Shown here: positions 11,232 through 21,900 of the stretch, in pieces
Numbering within the stretch: the first letter of the stretch is position 1
Layout: every line of letters starts with the position of its first letter
DNA from: Aricia agestis
Lineage: Eukaryota > Arthropoda > Insecta > Lepidoptera > Lycaenidae
Assembly: GCF_905147365.1 (NCBI RefSeq)
Contig: NC_056420.1
Coordinates: 13,836,001 to 13,900,000 of the forward strand
DNA: 64,000 nucleotides
Direction of reading: 5' to 3'
Made by a program: the position numbers and the translations under genes
The notes under the pieces: model-generated
Told to the model about the DNA's origin: nothing
Database searches by the model: none
What the model saw: the letters and a program-made list of their open reading frames with translations, nothing else

Positions 11232-12302
11232 CTACACTTTATCACGTAAAGTCTCTTTCGGCGACGTGATGCGCGCTTCGTTCGGGAGCCTCCCCCGGAA
11301 CCTCCGGTAAACTACACCGGCGGGCCAAAACTCCTCCACCTCGAAGATGGATAAAACTTGAGTCGGCACTCTCGCCACAAAGGAACTGAAATTCACTTTA
11401 TGACGAGAGTGCAGACACTCCACCCTCAAGGTGGTCTTCTCGCGGATGTAGTTTACGACGTCTTCGACCGTCATGGACCAGTGCAGGCGCGACACGTAGA
11501 GCGGCGTCGCGGGCACCTCGCTCCTCAGGCGCAGCTCGGGCACGTAAGGTGCGGTGCCGCGATGGTTGCGGACGGTGGGCTTCCTCTTCTTCCTCCTCTC
11601 CACCAGAACGAAGCCCTCCTCGTCGCACCTCCTGCTCTCGTCCCTGTCGAGTCGAAGATATTCAGCCTTGCGGCCCTCCTGTGCACCCCTCGCCTTTGGC
11701 CGCGGGGGCGGTGCGGGACAAGCAGCGACGCTTGCATAATTTTTCGCTTGAGTCGATGGCCTCAATTTCGTGTCGACGTCATGCGGTGACGCGGACGGCG
11801 AGCTGACGGCGGCGGCTGTTGCTGACCCACTCGATTTCGCTGAAGTGCAAAACGGCGAGTCACGCTGAGCTCCGCGACGCATATTTATCGAGTCGATCGG
11901 ATGCTCGGGTGACCTACATAATGAATTATTACTTTTTAATTGTAATAATTCACTACGTCACTCACTGATGGTGGATTCCGAGGCATCCAATCTACCTCGC
12001 ATCTCGTCCAGCTCTGCGCTCATGATGTTGAACTTCTGGAGCAGGCTGGAGACGTTGACGTGGTCCGTCGATACCACTGGCAGTTTGTGGAGCTGCTTGG
12101 CCACAAACACCGGCAATTCCGCAGGATTAGTCTGCTTGAGCAGGGAGATGATGTCCTGCAAGCTTCGTTCGCCTCCGTCTCTCCTTCCGGACGTCATCTG
12201 CGCTGTCTTCCCGAGCGCTTCGTACAGCACGAGCCTGCCCTTGCAGATCTCCTCGTTGGTGTAGATGGACCTGCACAGCTGCACGATGCCATCTTCGTCC
12301 AT
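11232..12302 (-). pseudogene. LINE ORF1 protein with one in-frame TGA
   Basis: The ATG at 12300-12302 opens a frame of 114 codons ending in TGA at 11958-11960. The same frame then continues for 25 codons plus 216 more to the stop at 11232, so the whole is about 356 codons with a single interruption. The N-terminal part has KLPVVSTDHVNVSSLLQKF and a short heptad-like stretch. The C-terminal part has DEEGFVLVERRKKRKP, PLYVSRLHWSMTVEDVVNYI, NFSSFVARVP and FWPAGVVYRRFRGR. I recognise this pattern as the ORF1 of CR1/Jockey-group LINEs common in Lepidoptera. Such proteins bind element RNA. An 11-bp stem-loop starts 5 nt after the TGA. Simple mutational decay is the default reading. Confidence 0.75.
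11922..11960 (-). promoter_or_regulatory. TGA stop with downstream stem-loop in ORF1
   Basis: On the minus strand the TGA at 11960-11958 is followed by the spacer CGTAG, the stem TGAATTATTAC, a 9-nt loop and the matching arm GTAATAATTCA. The frame stays open on both sides. The geometry resembles stop codon readthrough signals; function is inference only. Confidence 0.4.
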
Positions 12303-12335
12303 GGTGTTGACGACGTGTTGTATTAAGTTTAACGA

Positions 12336-12694
12336 CCTAATAATGTTTTATAATTAGAAGAAATTTTTTACGAAAATTTAATTTCCGATCCGTCAGGATA
12401 ATAATAATTATTAAACTGTCAGCGTTTAGATGACTTTTTGTACCGCTGTAAAATAATAATTAAGTAATTAAGAATATATAATATTTTTAATATTCATTAA
12501 TAAACATTATTTCATTCATAAAAAATATCCTGAACCTCTTGGTATTGGTCGTTTAGGTAAGATGCTGTTAAGTTTTTTTTTTCTTATTGGCCCCTTTTAT
12601 GGGACCTCTTGTTCTCTCTTCAATAAGAAGGGACAATTGTCTACTTTTATTACATTTTTACATTTCATATTTGTTTTATTATTATACTTATATG
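12336..12694. other. AT-rich DNA
   Basis: No gene or recognised repeat between the ORF1 element and the foldback element. Confidence 0.45.
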
Positions 12695-13338
12695 TTACGC
12701 TCAAAGACAGAAATCGCTCAATGAGCGAAAAAATGGCTCACAACGCGTTGTGGTAATAGTGAAACAGCCACGACGCGGAATTCGCGTCGTGGCCCTAATG
12801 AAAATGGCCGCGACGCGTTCTGGCAATCATAAAAAGACCATAACGTGAAATTCGTGTCGTGGCTGATATGCTATTCTTTTTTCTTGATTTGTTCTTGATT
12901 GATTAATCGTCCATAGGTATGGAAGATTATACATATTTGAATTACCACGCGTACTACAAAATATTTTTTCTTTTACTAAATCACTGCATAACGTGTTTAT
13001 CATTATTATTTATAAAATATCCATAGTTCCATACTATACGTACTAATATTATTACTGTCTGTCTGTCTGGCGCAACGTGTTATTATATAAATTATTAATA
13101 TTATAATCTTCCATACCTAAGGACGATTAATCAATCAAGAACAAATCAAGAAAAACGAATAGCATATCAGCCACTACACGAATTTCGCGTTATAATCTTC
13201 TTGTGATTGCCAGAACGCGTCGTGGCCGTTTTCACTAGAGCCACGACGCGAATTTCGCGTCGTGGCTGTTTCCCTGTAGCCACAACGCGTCGTGAGCCAT
13301 TTTTTTGCTCATAGAGCGATTTCGGTCTTTGAGCGTAA
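12695..13338. mobile_element. 644-bp foldback element
   Basis: The termini TTACGCTCAAAGACAG and CGGTCTTTGAGCGTAA are inverted. The arms are roughly 220 bp each and match block by block: AAATCGCTC, ACGCGTTGTGG, GCCACGACGCG, GGAAGATTAT, GATTAATCGTCC. Within the arms, small palindromes such as CGACGCGAATTTCGCGTCG repeat. The 130-bp centre is AT-rich and non-coding. No clear target duplication was found. Confidence 0.8.
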
Positions 13339-14170
13339 TATATACATACAGTTTCTTATCATTTGATATAACTTTTATATTTTCATTCACATTTTTACAA
13401 TTCTATTTGTCTCGACTTTATTCGTTTACATTTACTGTTTTTGTTTTTAACTTATAATATTATATTCTTTTCTTACATTATCTTTTTCAATTCTCTGGCT
13501 ATTGTAATACATTTAATTTACATCTTCATTTACATTTTGTTAATTCATTAGTTTATTTGTTTTCGTTTTAAAATCTACTTGTTTCCATATTTTATCATTT
13601 ATATTTGATATAATAATAACATTTTTCATTTTTATAATTAAGTAATAACAATTGTCTCCATTCTATGTTTTTATTAAGAAGTATTAGCATTCCATTATAA
13701 TATTAAAATGTAGTTTAGTTTTATAATTATTACATAGTCATTTTCATAAAATCGCACATTTCCATTTTCATAATATAAGAAAACATTTAGGGTGGTATTA
13801 TGTGAAACATTTAATTAATAATCCTTAGTATTCACAGTGTTATCAAATATATTTGTAATTGACATTTCAATTCGGCCCCTTTGTGTGCAACCGCCATGGA
13901 TAGTATAGTGTGCACGAACGCTTCTGCATTTTTGCATTCAGCCCGGAATATCCGGTGAGATGTTGCTACTATAATTATAAAATTATAATATAATTGAAAG
14001 TGCTTGGGACTTTATACCGCGTGCAAATAGAAAGATGGTAGGTACAAGATGTTGGTTTTATGTGTTATGCCTTGTCGTTGTATATTCATTTGCCTTACAT
14101 GCTTGGCTTTTTTTACAATAATATAATGTAGGTCAAAGGTTTTTTTTTGTTAAGCTATTACATTTAACAA
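13339..14170. other. Strongly AT-rich DNA
   Basis: Long runs of ATTT/TTTA-type sequence with no coding signal and no identified repeat family. Confidence 0.5.
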
Positions 14171-14460
14171 CAATTACATACATACATTTTTCCGAGATAA
14201 AATAAGTATTTTCCCGGGACTCAAGATAACTAGCAGTTGGGGCTCGAAGAGGTTACAGATATCACAATTTTTGTCTGTATGTCTGTCTGTCTGTCTGTCT
14301 GTTTGTTCCGGCTAATCTCCGAAATGGCTGGAGCGATTTTGACGGGACTTTTCAGGCACATATCTAATGTAGTAAGGAACATATGTGGTAAGTATGTAGT
14401 AAGGAATAACTTAGGCTACTTTTTAACCGACTTCCGAAAAGGAGGAGGATATATTATTTC
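14171..14460 (+). repeat. Composite of R-like scrap and GACTTCCGAAAAGGAGG repeat
   Basis: A short R-family scrap (TTTTTCCGAGATAAA, CCCGGGACTCAAG) is followed by a CTGT run, GGAGCGATTTTGACGGGACT and TTTTTAACCGACTTCCGAAA. The last block also ends the repeat at 50320-50670 in the opposite orientation. Confidence 0.5.
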
Positions 14461-15060
14461 ACTTTTTTATGAAGGAACCTTAAAAAGGGTTTTTTTCCCT
14501 TTTTTGTTATCTTTGTTATCACATTTTGTTGACGCGGACGAAGTAACGTATAACATATTATCAGAGTCTAGAATTCTAGATGATCAGACACACAATAGAC
14601 CTGTAGAAATCTCTCACGTAATACATAATAAATATTCATGCTGACCCGAAGGTAGATATTTATCGGTACTAGGGCGTCATAACCGTGACGCATTCGTCTC
14701 ATAACTCAGCGGCCCATGATCGATGGGCGCGAGATGCGGGATCGAGACAAATGGTACTGCGACGTTACAATGTTATCTCGCTGTGCCATGCGCTCCTGGT
14801 ACTTTTGATACGACTTCATTGTACGTCTTATATTTAAGGCTACAAAATCATCATTTTAAGCCGCCTACAGCTGATAACGACGTATTTATGTAGGTTTGGT
14901 GAAAACAAAATAACGAGTAAAACGAAACTAAATAAGTTGGCGTAGATCTTTACCACTTGGTAGAAAAAGATACAACTTTCTCTTCTATACCGTTTCGGCA
15001 GTCTATTCTCCTACCGTCGTACTCATTTTCATTCAGGCCAATATCAAAAAATAGAAACGG
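14461..15060. other. Intergenic DNA without recognised features
   Basis: An open frame ending near 14644 is only an extension of the repeat to its left. Nothing else is recognised. Confidence 0.45.
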
Positions 15061-15071
15061 TAAAAAAAAAA

Positions 15072-15123
15072 ATCGGTAAAAAATGTAACCTGCATCAGGA
15101 TGCAGGTTACATTTTTTACCGAT
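15072..15123. repeat. Perfect 25-bp-arm palindrome
   Basis: Arm 15072-15096 starts ATCGGTAAAAAATGTAACC; arm 15099-15123 is its exact reverse complement. The spacer is 2 nt (AG). The flanks are A-rich on the left. Confidence 0.9.
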
Positions 15124-15390
15124 CCCAAAAAACAGCAGAAAGCAAAAAAAATTTTTGACATGGCCCTAAAATGCTCTTTTAGAACTTGGCCAAATTTATA
15201 GTTAATCAGGCTATACTATGCTCCCCTGTAATAAATGTCGTAGATTGCAATGCATATGGTTCTTGTAGAGGTGTATTTTCAAGCGTTGTGTTCAAGACAC
15301 AGCCAAACCTAAGGCAGTTTGTCCAGTAATTGCAGTGGTCTATAATTACCCTGCGCTGATTGTGGCGCTGTTGACACTGTCATTAGATAC

Positions 15391-15713
15391 GGTCTATTCA
15401 CAGACATAGATCAAGATAGATACCGCATGTTGCTCCATTTGTATGAAAACGAGTGTGCCACTTTTTTACTACCTACTGTGACTTACCGATGATAAGAAAC
15501 GTGTCCATTATTAAGGCCAACGTTACTATTTTAATTTCTTCAGCTCAATAAGGCACTTTTAGACATTTTTTAAATTCCGATTGACATCCGATTCCGATAG
15601 CAGATTAAATAAAAGACTTTCGAAAGACGAGCACTGTTCGTCGTCTTGGAACACGATATGGCACGCGTAGTACATACACATGCGGTATCCATCTTGATCT
15701 ATATCTGTGGACC
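15391..15713. mobile_element. MITE, about 323 bp
   Basis: The left end GGTCTATTCACAGACATAGA and the right end read inward, GGTCCACAGATATAGATC, are inverted. The arms continue through TACCGCATGT. There is no coding content. Confidence 0.65.
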
Positions 15714-15784
15714 AATTCGATAATTAAAGCCATTATCAAACCGTATATTCTCCACCGAAGATAGAATATCTTGTCTCAAATATA

Positions 15785-15945
15785 GTATTAGAGAAGTTGA
15801 TTCACAGGCAGATGGTGGACCTACGTAATTTGGTTGCTTTATGTCAAACCCAGCCGACAGATCACAATTAACATTGAATTGACACGATCCGACTAAATGA
15901 CGTGGGTCTGTTAATTGCCTATGAACCAAATTCCTCGATGGTACT
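15785..15945 (-). mobile_element. G-family MITE
   Basis: Opens with AGTATTAGAGAAGTTGATTC and ends AAATTCCTCGATGGTACT; it is the inverted orientation of the 4691 copy. Confidence 0.7.
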
Positions 15946-16084
15946 AGAAAAGCCGACAGCCGACTGAAGTGGGAAAGATCTAAGATGAAATAGATACAGA
16001 AGAATCTGTAGAATATTTATCGGAATAGAGCAACAATCTCGAGCTGTCAAACGCAACCTTTCTATTGAATTAATGGAGACTTGG

Positions 16085-16318
16085 GAAGTTGGGACGGCTG
16101 TGAGGTCACGGAATGGGTCAAGCGGAAGACCGGCGTTGGATACCTGCTAGGTGCGCCAACACTGCCGAGCTTGGTCCAATTTGCGGCTGATTTATTTAGG
16201 AATTTTATTGTCATTATTTTGTTGTAATATTATCATAATTTAAGTTATTTTTATTGTATCTGTAATAGTAAGTAATAGCTGCAAATAATTCTAAAAAAAG
16301 CTATTCTATTCTATTCAA
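16085..16318 (+). mobile_element. Probable LINE 3' UTR with ATTCT tail
   Basis: A non-coding segment ends in a short TATTC repeat (AGCTATTCTATTCTATTC), the kind of microsatellite tail many LINEs carry. No ORF2 C-terminus is visible upstream, so the assignment is tentative. Confidence 0.4.
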
Positions 16319-16800
16319 CCATAATTGGTTTTCATCTGTGTGAAAAATATTTGTACGTATACACTTACACAAGCACGATTGAACATGAATTCTATGAGAA
16401 TAAATTGTCAACGTGCGGCACGTGCCGACTGGACGTAAAAAAAGAGTGCTGCTGTCATGTATCACACGTCTCTTTTTATCACGCAGTGTTAGTGATAGTG
16501 ACATCTCTCTTGCTCAGGCCTTTGTTTCTCTATTCCGCTAGGTATATTAACTTTATGGTAGAACCACGTTGCTAAAGTCTATAGAAAACCTTAGTCATTC
16601 TGTGTATGAAGACTGGATCTGATCCTGAGCTTCGTTTGAGGAGAACATGGCTTAATACAACGCGTAAAACTGTAAATTTTTTCGTCATAGAAACTATCTT
16701 TTTACCTCTTTTAGGACTCAAACGATCATCCAAATATTATAAATAGAAATCATCGAAATTGGTCAAGCGGTTCAAATAAAATATGTAATAGACAGAAACA
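16319..16800. other. Intergenic DNA without recognised features
   Basis: No coding motif or repeat family recognised, apart from a short TCATCGAAATTGGTCAAGCGG block resembling the shared core discussed in the findings. Confidence 0.4.
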
Positions 16801-16809
16801 TTTCTTTTT

Positions 16810-17222
16810 TTAGGGTTCCGTATACAAAGGGTACAAACGGGACCCTATTACTAAGACTTCATTGTCTGTCCGTCTGTCTGTCTCCAGGCTGTAACTCAAA
16901 AACGGTAATAGCTAGAGAGTTAAAATTTTCAGAGATTATGTATATCTGTTGCCGCTATAACAACAAATACTAAAAATAAAATAAAAATAATATCCCATAC
17001 AATACATTTTTTGGCTCTTTTTGTTTTAAATCAATAATTGCAACAGGTAGGTACTTGAATTTTTCACAATTTCCTTACATATTGTGTTCTTAAATATTTT
17101 ATAATAATAGAATAAAATAAAAAATAAGGGGGGGCTCCCATACAAAAAACACAATTTTCGGCCTAATTTTGTGGTACGGAACCCTTCATGCGCGAGTACG
17201 ACTCGCACTTGGCCGGTTTTTT
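16810..17222 (-). mobile_element. W-type GTTCCGTA element
   Basis: The left part is AGGGTTCCGTATACAAAGGG, GGGACCCTATTACTAAGACT, a GTCTGTC block, then AGGCTGTAACTCAAAAACGG. The right end reads GGAACCCTTCATGCGCGAGT, then GACTCGCACTTGGCCGGTTT. The GGCCAAGTGCGAGTCG terminus (reverse strand) is the same as at the left of 21901 and 44074. Confidence 0.65.
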
Positions 17223-17562
17223 ATAAAATTTGTTGTGAAGCTTTATATTTTTATCTTTAGTTTCCATTGTAAACTTAAATTTTTAATGAGATCAAGTGGA
17301 ACAAAGCCGCGGGACACAGTTAATTCCATTAACCGACTTCGCTGAAACTGTACTTGTTATTGTGAGCTCGTAGAGATAAACTCGACAAAGTTGTCTTGTA
17401 GTTACAGCAAATGTAGCTTAACTACCAACTATCAACAGAAGGTTAAGTAGAGATTAGAACTGAGCGTTTGTTCCTCTGCTATTTATCACTAGCAACATGG
17501 TTTTATATGATGATAAGTGAACACTACGAGTAATAATATAAGTCTTAATTATGTTTAAGTAA

Positions 17563-17724
17563 GTACTGTCAGAGAAGTTGATTCCTAGGCAAATCGGGGA
17601 CCTAAGTAGTTTGGTTGCGTTACGTCAAACCCAACTGACAGATTACAATTAACATTGAATTGAAATATTCGACCAAATAACGTTGGTCTGTCAATTGCAT
17701 AGATATCAACTTCCTCGATGGTAC
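17563..17724 (-). mobile_element. G-family MITE
   Basis: GTACTGTCAGAGAAGTTGATT to CAACTTCCTCGATGGTAC, with interior TTTGGTTGCGTTACGTCAAA. Full length, minus orientation relative to 4691. Confidence 0.75.
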
Positions 17725-17809
17725 ATAATTGAAACTAATAAGGGATTAAGTGATCCAACGACTTTGTGCAAATATCACGTAAGTAGAGAAAAGTACGATG
17801 GTGGGTTTA

Positions 17810-17925
17810 TAGAGTTCCGTACCTAAAGGGTGAAAATTTAAAAAAAGACCTATTACTGAGACTTCAATGTCTGTCCGTCCGTCTGTCTGTCTGTCTGTCT
17901 GTCTCCAAACTGTAACTCAAATTAT
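17810..17925 (+). repeat. W-type GTTCCGTA fragment
   Basis: GAGTTCCGTACCTAAAGGG, CCTATTACTGAGACTTCAAT and a CTGT run, truncated after CTGTAACTCAAA. Confidence 0.55.
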
Positions 17926-17978
17926 TAACCCATACTCTTGATATGCTGGCTCCTTAGCAAACAAAATGTCTTCTTGTC

Positions 17979-18159
17979 TTAGCGGGCCCCTAGATGATCA
18001 ATTTGATTGCGCAATATCACGTATTGTGCAATATTATTGACCGTCTATGGTTAATATTGAAGCGCCCGCCTTTCTAATTGCTAAATAAGTTGTTCAATAT
18101 AATAATATATATTTTGTGTGATATTGCGCAATAAAATTGAAAGTCTAGGGGCCCGCTAA
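17979..18159. mobile_element. 181-bp MITE
   Basis: Inverted ends TTAGCGGGCCCCTAGATGAT and AGTCTAGGGGCCCGCTAA, with GATTGCGCAATATCAC pairing with GTGATATTGCGCAAT in the arms. A scrap with CTAGACGGTCAATTGC occurs near 19060. Confidence 0.75.
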
Positions 18160-18248
18160 CATTAAAAAAGTCACATGATAGACAAAAGCAACGGACCTTT
18201 AAATATACGCTGAGTAATTTCCTCTATTCATTAAGTATAATAAGGCAA

Positions 18249-18581
18249 TTTTTTTTTTGAGAAATAAGGGGGCAAACGAGCAAACGGGTCACCTGATGGA
18301 AAGCAACTTCCGTCGCCTATGCACATTCGCGGCATCAGAAGAGCTGCAGGTGCGTTGCCGTCCTTTTAAGAGGTATAGGGTAATAGGGAAGGGAATAGGG
18401 GAGGGTAGGGAAGGAAATAGAGGAGGGTAGGAAAGGGAAAAGGGTAGGGGATTGGGCCTCCGGTAAACCTACTCACTCGGCGAAATACAGCGCAAGCGCT
18501 GTTTCGCGCCGGTTTTCTGTGAGCCCGTGGTATTTCTCCGATCGAGCCGGCCCATTCGTGCCGAAACATGGCTCTCCCACG
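18249..18581 (-). mobile_element. Poly(A)-tailed SINE, near full length
   Basis: On the minus strand: CGTGGGAGAGCCATGTTTCGG, GCGCTTGCGCTGTATTTCGCC, GTTTACCGGAGGCCCAATCC, a pyrimidine block of CCCTA units, TTAAAAGG, then the LINE-like 3' segment and poly(A). Confidence 0.85.
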
Positions 18582-18625
18582 TATTAAATTAATAATTTTG
18601 GTAGTCTCCCAGAACAGCCATTATC

Positions 18626-18795
18626 CTTTAACGGCCGTTCCCAATATTTGATCTATCTCTAGTTTTGCCCTACTAGAGATAGGAATAGCTCACAATTGAC
18701 ATAAAATATATGTCTCTAATGTCTAATGTGAGTTATTCCTATCTCTAGTAGGGCAAAACCAGAGATAGATCAAATATTGGGAACGGCCGTTAAAG
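18626..18795. mobile_element. 170-bp snap-back MITE
   Basis: CTTTAACGGCCGTTCCCAAT at the left and ATTGGGAACGGCCGTTAAAG at the right are exact inverted copies. Arms of about 67 bp include CTATCTCTAG and GGGCAAAAC. Only about 36 bp lie between the arms. Confidence 0.85.
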
Positions 18796-19137
18796 TACAA
18801 ACCACAAAAACGCAAAATCACCACGCAAGCACACCAAAACTGTATGCATAGTTGCAGCAAGCAGGAAATGTTCCGAAGAATGCCGGGCGGTGGCGGCGCA
18901 GTCTCACAACTATTTTATTGAGCACCTGCAAGCTGCTCCAACTATGTGCTAACTGGATAATATGGCATTGACTGATGTACGAAGTTCTTGTGCAGTGGGT
19001 CACAGGGAAAAGTGCAGATTTGAACCAGGACTGAGTCTTGTGTCATAATTGTAACCCTAGACGGTCAATTGCATAATACGTGATATTGAAACGGAATAAT
19101 CATTCGTCAGGTGTGAGCAAGTTAGCTTGAGATAATT

Positions 19138-19139
19138 CC

Positions 19140-19207
<68 letters not shown>
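19138..19207. repeat. (AT)n microsatellite
   Basis: About 66 bp of uninterrupted AT dinucleotide repeat. Confidence 0.95.
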
Positions 19208-19209
<2 letters not shown>

Positions 19210-20560
19210 TGCCCAGATTTTTGTATTCTTGTGATAACTGATTAGTTCGTAAATAATGTCATTATAACTTGCGCTTTCTCTTCCATCATTGTTTCAACTC
19301 TTATAAATAGAAATGTACAGAAATAGAAGTATTTGTGCGTAGCCAGTATTAAGTTTAGAAGATAACAGATAACGTAGGCGTCACGTTACGCCGTTATAGA
19401 AATTTCTACGACATAGATAACACTTCCCAGAAAACATCTTAGAAACTGAATCAAAACGGTGTACGACCGACATAAATAAAATAATTAGAAAAGTTAATAT
19501 TGAAACAAGAGGGTAGATTAAGAAATTCTTGGCCGTAAGCCCTGAAGAATTAAGGTTTAATCAAAATCTAAAGTATCACAAAATCAGGCTCAAAGCCTTG
19601 AAAGCTCGGGGCGAAAAAATCGACCTTAATATAAATACAAACTTACGCTTAAAGTTTGTGAAAAGGCTTCATCAAAATGTGAAGGCCAAAAGACACGATC
19701 ATAATCATTAGAGGTTTAACCAAAAAAAAATTAGGACTAGGATATCTTTATCTTTATGACACAAAAGACTAAGAAGAGAAAAAAATATTTTATTCAATCG
19801 GACCCAATCCTTTCATATTATAATGCCACTGTTTTTGATTGGGCACGCAAAAAATTACGTTTGCTGAAATTATGTTTTGATGCGGTAAATATTTCTCATT
19901 GTATTCAAATCAACATAGCAGTTTTAGCGTGAATTACAGAGACTCTTTCACGTGTAAAATATTAGTAAGTAAAATAATAATAATAAGTGTAAGAAGATAA
20001 ACCAACTTTTGTACATAAAATAACTAAAAAGGCTTTATATGTCTGACTGACGGTTAATACAGGCGTTGTGAAACACATTTTCCGAACAGCCTTAAGGTTG
20101 TTGTATTAAAATTTCATAATATTCTTTTGATATTCACATAAACTAAGGTCGCACGAGTGTTCCAAAGAGAGGTTTGTTTGTACACAGTGCAGCCAATTAC
20201 TCGGAGTATATTATTCAGATATCATTAATTTTTTATAACGACAGACCTAGAGGACAACTCCCATAGGAAATTAACTAACGCTGCCGGAAAATATTTTATG
20301 TTTAACGTTGGGAGTTCGACCTTTGTGCGATGATTATTCGAAAAATATTTGTTTTCACTTGGAGTGTAGGCTACGTGCTTCTTTAGCTTGGAACGCTCAA
20401 AGACACTGGAGGGGGTAATCGGCTCAAGTATGACATGTAGCACCTACATCGTGGGTATCGCAGACACAATAGGTTTTCAATTGTTATGCGACAGCCGACT
20501 GCCGCCTGAGGATTTAAGGAGTAACTATCATATCGCTGCCCTAGTTCAATTATTGAACTT
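19208..20560. other. AT-rich DNA with one small unrecognised ORF
   Basis: A 60-codon lysine-rich open frame at 19529-19711 (first codon TTG; contains SPEELRFNQNLKYHKIRLK) ends in KRHDHNH. I do not recognise it and would not call it a gene. It could be a scrap of the transposase-like remnant further right. Nothing else is identified. Confidence 0.35.
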
Positions 20561-20564
20561 TGAA

Positions 20565-20901
20565 CAAAAATCGAAAACGCAAGTTTTTCTTTAAAAATGC
20601 CTACGAAAATAAGGTAGATGTGTGCAAGCCCTTCTTTCTCTCCACACTAGGATACAAACCAACTAATGACACGGTTTTATACAATGCTTTAAAGGTTGAA
20701 GACAGTGAAGAAATACAGGACCATAGAGGAAAGCATAAGAAAATCATACTATTTGACCGAGATAATATAACACGACACATAGAATCCTTTCATCCAACAG
20801 TTTCGCACTACAGGAGGGAGCATGCTCCATTTAGAAGATACCTGCCACGTTTACGTAACGTCGTTTACAATTTATTACCAAATAATAAATTAAGCATTTA
20901 A
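20565..20901 (+). pseudogene. Transposase-like protein fragment
   Basis: An open frame carries VCKPFFLSTLGYKP, then an RGKHKK block, FDRDNITRHIESFHP and SHYRREHAPFRRYLP, before a stop at about 20901. The motif set (CK-FF-TLG, then SHYRREHAP-RRYLP) matches a family of multicopy insect proteins that look like transposases or their relatives. I cannot name the superfamily with confidence. The fragment lacks the N-terminus and most of the expected C-terminus (sequence after RRYLP looks shifted), so it is most likely a dead copy. No inverted repeats or target duplication were found around it. Confidence 0.5.
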
Positions 20902-21900
20902 GTTTCTTTCACAAATAAACAATTTGTTTATATATTATGGTATCTGCTCAAATTTAATTTTTTTTGCTGTTGCATTTTTGATCTAATGGTCTTTTCAGCT
21001 AATGACTAGAATTATTTGAAGTGGAATACTTAGTTAAAATACAGTTATTAAGTGGGTAGTGCATTTAACTGCTTTCTTTTTTAGTATTATACTGATAACT
21101 AATTTTAAACCAATTTTGATTAAACTAATCAAAAATGCCGTTGACGTCACATAATGGCGTTTTTAGATTGATGAATCTGTTTCTTCTCAGTTACGTAATA
21201 ATCTATAAAGCAGTTAGGCGACATAGCGGCATTTTTTCGTATGATTCATGTAAAAAATAGATATATCAAAATTTAAAGACAAAAATCATACGCTAAATGG
21301 CAGTTACCATCGAGGTAACTGCGTTTTAACCTAGCAGCGTGAATGAAAAAGTTATTTACGGGCTAAGCTAAACCAGAAATATGTATTTTAAATTACCTTA
21401 CAAACATATTAAATAGAAAAGGAGAACATGAAAATATTCTACGTAACGTCACTTATTTTAATCAATAATTAAATCTTAACTAATCATAATACTTTTCAAG
21501 AAATCTGTTTTCCCGCTATTTTTGTCAATTACCAAAAGTTGCGTTTTGCACGTAGCGGTCTTTTCTGGTATCAGGGCAGAATAGTAAGATATCTTTAAAA
21601 AAATCAAAATTGAGTTATGTTTTGTTTCATGTAATAAATATGCTCTTATGTCCGGTTCTCAAATCGGATATTTGGAAAACGCAACCAAAGTGCCCAAATT
21701 TCAAGACATTTCAACAAATTTTTAGCGACCTTTAGTTCAAGATTCTGACATCTTAAGATATTTCTAAAGTCAGGAAGATTTTTACTTTTCTTTTAGTTCT
21801 ACACAGAGACTTCTTCAAATGTCCTTATATGAAATTATAAAAATAATTCTATGTTGAGACACCTTAAATTGTATAGGGTGACATCAAATGTATCCAAGTA
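20902..21900. other. AT-rich DNA
   Basis: No coding signal or repeat family recognised. Inverted GCCGTTGACGTCAC/GTGACG-type motifs are too short to use. Confidence 0.4.

Larger units (their letters stand above)
11035..12335 (-). mobile_element. ORF1-only LINE (half-LINE candidate)
   Basis: On the minus strand a short leader is followed by one ORF1 frame (12302 to 11232). A 3' UTR of about 160 bp follows, then the polyadenylation-like AATAAAG and a tail of degenerate ATTTGAA repeats at 11035-11070. There is no ORF2 between ORF1 and the 3' end, so this is not simple 5' truncation. It is either an internally deleted copy or a non-autonomous ORF1-only family comparable in layout to the mammalian HAL1 elements. 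Confidence 0.65.

Noticed and set aside
11358..11789. 143-codon plus-strand frame and several shorter ones over the ORF1
   Set aside because: These are antisense and frame-shifted shadows of the GC-rich ORF1, which has the recognised motifs.
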